Shown: piece by piece, positions 1-7,700 of the stretch
How the letters are laid out: every line of letters begins with the position of its first letter
How positions within the stretch are numbered: position 1 is the first letter of the stretch
Source of the DNA: G963677485 sp964519405
GTDB lineage: Bacteria > Armatimonadota > HRBIN16
NCBI GenBank assembly: GCA_964519405.1
Contig: CAZFLA010000130.1
Span: forward strand, 1 to 10,167
Length of the DNA stretch: 10,167 bases
Direction: 5' to 3'
The notes under the pieces: model-generated
Seen by the model: only the letters and a program-made list of their open reading frames with translations
Told to the model about the DNA's origin: nothing
The model's database searches: none
Translations under genes and position numbers: made by a program

Positions 1-3000
1 CTGCTAACACGGCCAGCATGTTCTTGTATTCCTTGGAGATGACCTTCACAAACCGTGGAAGTAAATCATCCCATCGCTGAAGCACACCAGCAGCGACATC
101 CGAACCGGTCCATCGGAGATGCTTACTGAGCAACTCGCGGATGGTATCTTGATCATCTGGATCGGTCACAGCCTCAAGAAGGATACTTCCATGACCGCGG
201 TTTACTCGCTGTCGGAAGGTGCCGTTGTCATCCAGAACGTAAGCAACGCCTCCGCTCATACCAGCTGCGAAGTTGCGTCCGACTTCACCGATCACGACGA
301 CTGTACCACCAGTCATGTATTCGCAGCCATGATCACCGCAGCCTTCAACAACGGCACAAGCTCCCGAGTTACGGACTGCAAATCGCTCGCCAGCTACGCC
401 TCGGATGAATACCTCACCCGATGTGGCGCCATATAGCAAAGTGTTGCCTGCAATGATGTTTTCATTTGCTTTGTATGTGGCTAACCTTGGCGGATAGACC
501 ACTACCCGTCCGCCCGATAAGCCTTTACCGAGATAGTCGTTAGCATCACCTGCGAGTTCGAAGGTAATTCCGTTAACCAGGAAAGCACCGAAGCTCTGGC
601 CTGCTGAGCCCTTGAAGTTCACCTTGATGGTGCCCTCTGGAAGTCCCAACTCGCCATATCTTTCCGCCACACGACCTGAGAGCATCGCGCCTACGGTTCG
701 GTTACAGTTGCGGATAGGCATCTGGATGTTCACGCGCTTGCGCATGGTGATAGCACTGCTGCACAGTTCAATCAGTTCATTGTCAAGCTGCTTATCTAGG
801 CCATGATCTTGTTTGGTGGTGCAATGCAGCGGATGTGTCTTAGCCTCTGCAGGCTGGTTGAACAAGACATCCAACTTCAGATTCTGAGCTTTCCAGTGAT
901 CTTCAGGGATTTCAACCGACAGCAGCTCGCTGTGGCCAACCATGTCATCGAACTTGCGGAACCCTAGTTGAGCCATGTATTCGCGAACTTCCTGCGCCAC
1001 AAACGTGAAGAAGTTCACCACATACTCCGGCTTGCCGGCAAACCGTGCTCGCAGAACAGGATCTTGTGTGGCAATACCAGCCGGACAGGTATTGTTGTGA
1101 CACACCCTCATGAGTATGCATCCCATACTAACTAGCGCAGCCGTGCTGAAACCAAACTCCTCAGCACCCAAAAGAGCGGCGATTACCACTTCGCGTCCTG
1201 TTTTTATCTGACCATCAGTTTGGACAACTATGCGGCTTCGCAGTGTGTTTTTAACAAGCACCTGCTGAGTTTCTGCCAAGCCAAGTTCCCACGGCAGTCC
1301 AGCATGTTTGATGGAACTCACAGGAGATGCTCCTGTTCCACCATCATGGCCGGAGATAAGCACATGGTCAGCATGCGCTTTCGCGACGCCAGCAGCAACG
1401 GTACCTACTCCGACTTCGGCCACCAGCTTCACGCTGACACGTGCCTTAGGATTAACATTCTTAAGGTCGTAGATGAGCTGTGCCAAGTCCTCAATCGAAT
1501 AGATGTCATGATGCGGTGGAGGGCTAATCAGCGTAACACCTGGTGTGCTGTGCCTCAAGCGGGCCACGTAGCTGTCCACTTTATGCCCTGGCAACTGTCC
1601 GCCTTCACCTGGCTTAGCACCTTGAGCCATCTTAATCTGAAGCTCATCGGCGTTTACCAAGTAGTTCGCGGTGACACCAAATCGAGCCGAGGCCACCTGC
1701 TTAATGGCGCTTCTTCGAAGATCACCATTTTCATCGGGCTTGTATCGCTCGCTGTCCTCGCCGCCTTCACCGGTGTTGCTCTTGCCGCCCAAGCGGTTCA
1801 TAGCAATTGCCAAAGTTTCATGGGCTTCACGGCTGATAGAACCCAAGGACATAGCGCCGGTCACAAATCGCCTTACAATATCGCTGACCGGTTCGACTTC
1901 GTCGATTGGTATAGCGTTCGCAGGTTTGAACCGCATCAGGCCGCGAAGGGTAGCCAATTGTTCCGCATGGTCGTTGACTAGCTTCGAGAACTCCTTGAAT
2001 TTCTCGTAGCTGCCAGATCGCACAGCATGCTGCAGTGTGCTGACAGTGTCGGGATTATACTGGTGGTATTCACCGGCTTGCCGCCATTTGTAATGACCGC
2101 CAGTATCAAGTCCTAGGTTGCCTGGCACTTGCTGAGGTGGGTATGCAAACTCATGCCGCATCACCGTTTCGCGGGCGATCTCATTCATACCGGCACCACT
2201 GATACGTGATGGCGTGCCTGTGAAGTAATCGTTGATGAAGTTTTCATGAAGGCCAATGGCCTCGAATATCTGTGCACCGCGGTAACTGCGAATGGTGCTG
2301 ATACCCATTTTGGACATCACTTTCATAATGCCCTTGCATATCGCCTTCACATAGTTTTTGCATGCACGAGCGATAGGCCCTTCAACAACGCCATCGCTGA
2401 CGAGTTGACCGATGGTGTCAAATGCGAGATATGGATTGACGGCGCTGACACCGTAACCCAGAAGCAATGCGAAATGCATCACCTCACGCGGTTCGCCAGA
2501 CTCCAGCACCACACCCACCGAACTTCGGGTGCCTTGGCGAATTAGGTGATGATGCAGGCTAGATACTGCGAGTAAAGACGGTATCGGAGCATGCTTTTGA
2601 TCGACGCCTCTGTCTGACAGAATGACGATACTGATACCATCCTCTACAGCCTTGTCAGTCTCTGCACACATACGCTTGATAGCGTCCTGCATCGACTGTG
2701 CATCGCTAGGATCAAATAGTATACTGATCGTCCTGGCGTTGAAGTCATTGCTGTCAATCTGCCGCAGGCGTTCAAGCTGAACATTGCTCAGAATTGGGCT
2801 GTCAATGTAGATTTGGTGAGCGTGCTCTGCGTTATCTTCAAACAGGTTTCCGCCCTTGCCGATGTAATATTGCAGCTCCATAACCAGCTCTTCGCGGATA
2901 GGGTCAATCGGCGGGTTAGTGACCTGAGCAAACAACTGTTTGAAGTAGTTGAATAACAACTGAGGCCGTTTGCTGAGAACAGCGAGCGGCACATCGTTGC

Positions 3001-4492
3001 CCATTGAACCTGTGGGTTCTTGCCCTTCTGTAGCCATCGGCTTAAGTATCAGATTGAGGTCTTCCTGGGTATATCCAAAAACGCGCTGCCGTTCTTGCAG
3101 TTGAGTGGTTTCGGAATTGCTGAGCATGACTGGGTCAGGAAGCTCGCTGAGGTTGATCCTCTCATCCTCCAGCCACTGACCATATGGATGCTCATTGATG
3201 ATGTGATCCTTCAGTTCAGCATCGCCGACGATGCGGCCCTCTTCTAGATTCACCAAGAACATACGTCCTGGCCGCAGTCGCCATTTTTCCCTGATTGTCT
3301 CTTCTCGGATGTCCAACACGCCCGCTTCAGACGCCATGACAACGAGGTCGTCCCTGGTTACCAGGTAACGCGCAGGTCGTAGACCGTTTCTATCCAAACA
3401 AGCGCCGATCACCCTACCGTCAGTAAAGGCTACGGCGGCAGGACCATCCCAGGCTTCCATGATGGTTGCGCTATACTCGTAGAATTCTCTGCGGGCGCGG
3501 TCCATCAACTTCTCTTCTTGGCCCCATGCCTCAGGCATCAGCATCATCATGCTCTGCGGCAGACTTCGTCCACCCATAACCAGCAGTTCCAAAGCATTGT
3601 CTAGTGTGGCGCTGTCGCTGCCAGTCTCTGTAACTAACGGATACAGGTTCTCTAGGCTGCCGCCAAGTTTCTCGCTGTACATGGTTGCTTGCCGGGCACG
3701 CATCCAGTTTCGGTTGCCACGAAGGGTGTTGATTTCACCATTGTGGGCTAGCATTCGGTAAGGATGCGCTAGATCCCAGCTTGGGAATGTGTTGGTGCTA
3801 AACCGCTGATGAACTAAGGCTAATGCGGATTCAAAATCGGGTTGAACTAAGTCGGTATAGTAAAGGCCCATCTGCCTAGCTAAGAGCAGACCTTTATATA
3901 CTATTGTTCGACTGCTAAACGAGTTTATATAGAAAACCTGTCCATCAGGAAGGTTGAAATTCTGGCTTCGGTTCTCGATTGTTTTGCGGATGAGGAACAG
4001 CGTGCGTTCAAACGCATCATTATCTGCATTATCAGCCGAGGCGATGAAAACTTGTCGAATGACTGGTTCAGCCAGACGTGCTGCTTGTCCGATATTCTTG
4101 TTGTCGACAGGAACGTCACGCCACCCTATCAGTTTTTGACCATATTCTTTGATGACAGATTCGGTCAGTTCTGTAGCAGCTTTCAGGCCGGCTTTGTCTT
4201 TCGGCAGAAAGAGCATACCAACACCGTATGCGCCTTCATTAGGCAGAGCAAATCCTACAACACGGCTGAAGTAGTTGTGCGGGATTTGTAATAGAATACC
4301 CGCGCCATCACCGGTTTCGGGATCGGAGCCACTCGCGCCTCTATGCTCCAGATTCATAAGTATCTGAAGACCATTTTCTATGATGCTGTGTGACTTCAGT
4401 CCCTTTATATGTGCGACAAAGCCCACGCCACAAGCATCATGCTCATTTTGTGGGTCGTATAAGCCATCTCTTTTGGGAAGACTGGGAGACAT
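1..4492 (-). CDS. gltB: Glutamate synthase, large (alpha) subunit; 3' end cut by the window edge
   Basis: Makes two L-glutamate from L-glutamine and 2-oxoglutarate in the cytoplasm, the GOGAT half of ammonium assimilation. The frame is open for 1497 codons with no internal stop. Domains: class II glutamine amidotransferase from Cys21 (motif HDACGVGF; the preceding 20 residues are a likely cleaved propeptide) to about 430; central domain about 455-750 (TGSMGNDVP near 497); FMN/2-oxoglutarate barrel about 830-1200, with SNTGEGGED at 905-913, ISPPPHHDIYSI at 989-1000 and GHDGGTGASP at 1048-1057; [3Fe-4S] ligands Cys1125, Cys1131 and Cys1136 (CX5CX4C); glycine-rich GXGXG beta-helix about 1240-1430. 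Family members are about 1480-1530 residues long, so only a short C-terminal tail is missing. The ATG at 4490-4492 is preceded by a good Shine-Dalgarno and places the catalytic Cys correctly. A small subunit gene (gltD) is not in view, so I cannot say whether the electron donor is NAD(P)H or ferredoxin. Confidence 0.97.
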   Translation of the reverse strand, partial: MSPSLPKRDGLYDPQNEHDACGVGFVAHIKGLKSHSIIENGLQILMNLEHRGASGSDPETGDGAGILLQIPHNYFSRVVGFALPNEGAYGVGMLFLPKDKAGLKAATELTESVIKEYGQKLIGWRDVPVDNKNIGQAARLAEPVIRQVFIASADNADNDAFERTLFLIRKTIENRSQNFNLPDGQVFYINSFSSRTIVYKGLLLARQMGLYYTDLVQPDFESALALVHQRFSTNTFPSWDLAHPYRMLAHNGEINTLRGNRNWMRARQATMYSEKLGGSLENLYPLVTETGSDSATLDNALELLVMGGRSLPQSMMMLMPEAWGQEEKLMDRARREFYEYSATIMEAWDGPAAVAFTDGRVIGACLDRNGLRPARYLVTRDDLVVMASEAGVLDIREETIREKWRLRPGRMFLVNLEEGRIVGDAELKDHIINEHPYGQWLEDERINLSELPDPVMLSNSETTQLQERQRVFGYTQEDLNLILKPMATEGQEPTGSMGNDVPLAVLSKRPQLLFNYFKQLFAQVTNPPIDPIREELVMELQYYIGKGGNLFEDNAEHAHQIYIDSPILSNVQLERLRQIDSNDFNARTISILFDPSDAQSMQDAIKRMCAETDKAVEDGISIVILSDRGVDQKHAPIPSLLAVSSLHHHLIRQGTRSSVGVVLESGEPREVMHFALLLGYGVSAVNPYLAFDTIGQLVSDGVVEGPIARACKNYVKAICKGIMKVMSKMGISTIRSYRGAQIFEAIGLHENFINDYFTGTPSRISGAGMNEIARETVMRHEFAYPPQQVPGNLGLDTGGHYKWRQAGEYHQYNPDTVSTLQHAVRSGSYEKFKEFSKLVNDHAEQLATLRGLMRFKPANAIPIDEVEPVSDIVRRFVTGAMSLGSISREAHETLAIAMNRLGGKSNTGEGGEDSERYKPDENGDLRRSAIKQVASARFGVTANYLVNADELQIKMAQGAKPGEGGQLPGHKVDSYVARLRHSTPGVTLISPPPHHDIYSIEDLAQLIYDLKNVNPKARVSVKLVAEVGVGTVAAGVAKAHADHVLISGHDGGTGASPVSSIKHAGLPWELGLAETQQVLVKNTLRSRIVVQTDGQIKTGREVVIAALLGAEEFGFSTAALVSMGCILMRVCHNNTCPAGIATQDPVLRARFAGKPEYVVNFFTFVAQEVREYMAQLGFRKFDDMVGHSELLSVEIPEDHWKAQNLKLDVLFNQPAEAKTHPLHCTTKQDHGLDKQLDNELIELCSSAITMRKRVNIQMPIRNCNRTVGAMLSGRVAERYGELGLPEGTIKVNFKGSAGQSFGAFLVNGITFELAGDANDYLGKGLSGGRVVVYPPRLATYKANENIIAGNTLLYGATSGEVFIRGVAGERFAVRNSGACAVVEGCGDHGCEYMTGGTVVVIGEVGRNFAAGMSGGVAYVLDDNGTFRQRVNRGHGSILLEAVTDPDDQDTIRELLSKHLRWTGSDVAAGVLQRWDDLLPRFVKVISKEYKNMLAVLA

Positions 4493-4499
4493 AGTTGTA

Positions 4500-4507
4500 A
4501 TCACCCC
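4500..4507 (-). promoter_or_regulatory. Shine-Dalgarno sequence of gltB
   Basis: Minus-strand GGGGTGAT matches seven of eight bases of the ideal GAGGTGAT complement to the 16S rRNA 3' end. It ends seven bases before the ATG at 4492. It supports this start codon for gltB over any later ATG. Confidence 0.7.
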
Positions 4508-4517
4508 GTAGTTTGAT

Positions 4518-4545
4518 AAAAAAACACTCGCATCCAAGCGTGTAC
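4518..4545 (-). terminator. Weak hairpin plus U7 in the gltB leader, possible attenuator
   Basis: On the minus strand a GCG/CGC core (4529-4531 with 4538-4540), extended past one mismatch by two further pairs and G-U pairs, closes a six-base loop. It is followed directly by seven T (complement of A 4518-4524). The layout is that of an intrinsic terminator inside the untranslated leader, but the stem is short and imperfect. It could be a pause or attenuation site, or chance. Confidence 0.2.
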
Positions 4546-4550
4546 TGTCT

Positions 4551-4566
4551 TAACCGCCATAGGTTA
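4551..4566 (-). other. Small leader hairpin upstream of gltB
   Basis: A perfect five-base inverted repeat (TAACC 4551-4555, GGTTA 4562-4566) with a six-base loop lies just upstream of the U-tract hairpin in the gltB leader. It does not overlap that hairpin. Such a short stem can arise by chance, and no known riboswitch class was recognised around it. Confidence 0.2.
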
Positions 4567-4621
4567 GCAGATGCACGACTTGAACACGAGCGTCTTTGTA
4601 TACGTGTTTATCCATATTTAG

Positions 4622-4648
4622 ATTATCACACTGAACGAATTGGTTCAA
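4622..4648 (-). promoter_or_regulatory. Candidate gltB promoter with extended -10
   Basis: Reading the minus strand, TTGAAC (4643-4648) is a fair -35 box and GATAAT (4622-4627) a good -10 box. The -10 is preceded by TGT, giving the extended -10 form TGnGATAAT, which tolerates the short 15-base spacer. Transcription would start near 4615, giving a leader of about 120 nt. This is a sigma-70-type prediction from sequence only. Confidence 0.45.
4632..4647. promoter_or_regulatory. Near-palindrome over the gltB -35 region, candidate operator
   Basis: The 16-base site TGAACGAATTGGTTCA is symmetric at 14 of 16 positions: arms TGAAC and GTTCA, and a central AATT, with one mismatched pair. It covers most of the -35 box and part of the spacer of the candidate promoter, where a dimeric repressor or regulator would act. 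The arms resemble the GAAC/GTTC arms of Gram-positive LexA boxes, but the spacing is six bases instead of four, so I do not assign a regulator. Confidence 0.35.
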
Positions 4649-4679
4649 TCACTAATACCCACTCCGTTGTGATTCTAGT

Positions 4680-4685
4680 ATTATA
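4680..4685 (-). promoter_or_regulatory. Perfect TATAAT -10 box, possible second gltB promoter
   Basis: Minus-strand TATAAT lies about 55 bases upstream of the other candidate -10. No convincing -35 box sits 16-18 bases upstream; TTGCCA is 22 bases away, and TTGAAT only seven. It could be a distal start giving a leader of about 180 nt, or a chance match in AT-rich DNA. Confidence 0.3.
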
Positions 4686-4715
4686 CACAGGTATTCAAAC
4701 GTATCTCTGGCAATA

Positions 4716-4752
4716 ATAACGCCCCCTTGGTTCTTTACCATGGGGGCGTTAT
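4716..4752 (-). terminator. Hairpin terminator after the giant surface-type gene
   Basis: A perfect 11-base inverted repeat (ATAACGCCCCC 4716-4726 with GGGGGCGTTAT 4742-4752) closes a 15-base loop in which three more pairs can form. It begins 14 bases after the TAG stop of the large gene. The T-tract on the minus strand is broken (the arm ends GTTAT, followed by TATTGCC), so efficiency is uncertain, but the very strong GC stem and its position fit termination. The other strand has T-rich sequence beyond the stem too, but no gene there needs it. Confidence 0.75.
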
Positions 4753-4766
4753 CTTCTTCACTTTCC

Positions 4767-7700
4767 CTACCTGGGAAGCCTTGGTGCCCAGGTTTGATAG
4801 AAGAGATCGGTAGCACCAGTGCGTGAGCTGCTCCAGAACAGCCATATCTTACCGTCTTTCGGATCTTGAACGGCAGTCATATAACTTTCGCTGGCTGCGC
4901 CTGTGGTCGGTACCATCGTCTCTCGGATGTTGTCCCAAAGAATGCCGGTTGTGTGAAGCTGGCCAGCATTTACCTTGTCAACTATTGACTGATCTACGCT
5001 GAATATGGGGTTAACGACCATGCGCTTACCAAAGAAGGCCTGTGTTGCGCCCGTGTTAGCAACTTTGCGGTATAACACCCACATTGCTTGACCATTTGTT
5101 TCTACCGTGCCCACTGCATTGGAGTTGCTGCCAGCATAGATAGTCGGTGCCGTGTCGTCTCGGTTGATAGTGAGCCGCATAGCACGTGCCCGATACTGCA
5201 CCGTAACAACGTCAGTTAGCTTAGGCTGTGCATATGGGAATGTCACCGTTCCTTGCGATAAGTCTACAAGGTACCCGCCGCCGTCTTCAGTGGCGAATGT
5301 CATGACACCGCTTTGATCATCATAAGCACTGTTGGTCGTCTTAAGCTCTTCTCCATTCAAGAAGACCTTAATGTCGTCTTGCTGCCAGCTCATATCACGT
5401 CCAACCCACACATTGCTGTTAGGTTGTCGCTGCAGCCTGGTGGTTTCGGTAGTGTTGCCTAATCCTGCTGACATTAGGTTTTTACCCCTAATGTTGTAGC
5501 GAAGCAGATACACTTGCGAGGCATCGCCGTTTTGCTCTAGCCCGCTTACCATCACGTAGAGTCGATCTTCATTGTTAACAGTCAGCATCACAGGTCGTGC
5601 ACTGTCGATCTCTCGAATGCCGCGAGGTGTATTTAGCCTCGTGGGTGGGCTCCACTGCTTCACATCCAGATTGCTGTCTGTGTTAATGGAATACATAACT
5701 TGCCCTTTGAGGCTCATCCACATTAATATGGCTTTCCCATCAATCACTGTGATCGCAGGTTTGCTCATAGGCAGCATTGGATCGAATGGCAGTCTTTCGA
5801 TACTGCCATCATCAGGCTGGCCATCGTTGCCGATAGTAGCTGTGAACAGCCCATACACGTTGAACTGCTGGTTTTGATAGACCTTAATCGCCTGCCCATT
5901 CCACACAACATACTTCTTGTTGTTGTAGGAGAACAATACGGGCCCACTGTGCTGACCGCTGTTGCTCAGGATCGTATCATCATTGTCACCGCTCTGTTTG
6001 AACAGGTCACCATTCGGGTCATCTGGGAAACCTGTGTTGCTTAGAGGTTTCACACTGAACCACTGTTGATTCGCCACGGCTGGCAGCCAGGCTCCTGCAG
6101 CATTACGTGTCATCTGTCCAAAGAACAGTTTCCAAGCAGGTTGTGCAGGGTTGCTTCGATTACTTGTCCAAGCCAAGTTCATGGTTGTGGCGTTAAGCAA
6201 CGCTGATGGCATCATATTAGCAGGCAAGTCACCTGACTGTTTGCTGCTTTGTAGCTGCCAGAGTGTTCCGTCTGACTTATCGTTCGTCATTCTCGCTTCG
6301 GAAACAGTGATGTTCGCCTTGACGACATTCGTACCATATACTTCGCCGCCGAAACTTGGTGTCACCGATATCGGCAATAGCCCTTGAGCGTCATATAGAG
6401 TCACGTAGCCGGTATAGGTGCCTTGCGGCGTTCCTAATGGGATGCGAGCACCAAGTCGTGGTGGCTGCCCGTTGATTCTCATGAATGTCGGTGAGCCATT
6501 AGCACGTGGCTTCTGAGCGTTCCTGTCATAGCCCCATGTATCATCCAGTGTGCTGGATATCTGCAGCCATTGCTTGGTGTTGTAGACCAATCCAAATGCC
6601 GGTGATACTTGCTGACTGCCCCAAATGGTTCCTTTGTTCAAAGCTGCCACAGGAGGAAGACCCATCAACTTCAGGTCCAGCAAGTTTACGTTACCCGTAT
6701 TACGTATGGTTACTGGTTTCCAAGTAGTATTTCGTGCATCATTACCAGCAGTAAAGCTTGGTAATGTATCACCCATCTGGTCACCGAACCCTTGAGGTAC
6801 TGACCCCAAGAATATGCTCTTGTCGACGATGTCGATCTTAGCATCACGTGGAACTTTCAACGAAGCAGAGAACACACGGTATGTCTCTTCTTTGGTGCTC
6901 GGAACTGGTGTCAGCCAATAATCTGATGAGTTGGCTGTGTCTAACCTTCCGTTAGCGTTTAGATCGAGATACGCCGTATACATGCCGTTGTATCCGTCAT
7001 TTTCTGGCTGATACTTAGGCACGCTTACATTCAATCGTCCTGTTAACTGGTTCATTTTTCGGCTATCACCAGTCATCACATCAGTTGAGCTGGTTGAGGT
7101 AGCCGGTGCCAGCGTGACTTGTGACATACCATATGTGATGTCGCTGCCGTTCATGAAGAAGATGCTTGATCTCTCAGGAATGTCAGGATAGTCGAAGCTG
7201 CGGTTAGGAACCGTTGGTTTCGTTTCGCTGGACATATAGTTGAACGGAGTCGATGTTCCATATTCCAACTTAGCAGGAACAACTCGCAGACCTGAAATCA
7301 TTCGTTGAGGTTGACCAGCTGGATATGGCTTGCCTGTTGAGTCTATAAGTCCCAGCTTACTTCGGTTGGCCACATAAACCAGTGCCTGTCCGGTGGTGCC
7401 ATGCAGCACATAGTCGCCGCCAGCGCTTGCTACGTTTGTAGAGACTCTGGAGTTTTTCGAGGTGCCCGATAATGGGTTCCCTACACCGTTGCCGTTGAGG
7501 GCAAACTCGCAGTCATTAGGTATAGAGCTGCCAGTTGGTGTATTTGTCGACCAACCTATGCTGTTCTTAGCAGTCTTAATGGCCAATGGGTTGTATATCG
7601 TAAATTCAGTAATACCCTTAGTGGCATCTGGGCCTATCTGCAGTTCACCGTCGGTTGGTTTTGCATACAGGCTGAGCTTCTGCCCAGGGGTCCACCATGT

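Noticed and set aside
1220..1981. 253-residue open frame on the plus strand inside gltB
   Set aside because: It is the exact codon-phase antisense of gltB's flavin domain, where GC-rich codons rarely give stops on the other strand. It has no family resemblance, and gltB itself is unambiguous here.
4513..4716. 67-residue plus-strand open frame in the intergenic region
   Set aside because: It overlaps the promoter, leader and terminator elements of the minus strand, has no ribosome binding site that I can see, and has no recognisable composition or motif.
4493..4720. Glutamine riboswitch (glnA or downstream-peptide type) in the gltB leader
   Set aside because: The conserved core of these RNAs is not found in the leader, and the visible hairpins are short and generic.
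4716..4752. Hairpin as an insertion-sequence end or attachment site
   Set aside because: Single copy in the window, no flanking target duplication and no transposase or integrase; its place 14 bases after a stop codon is explained by termination.
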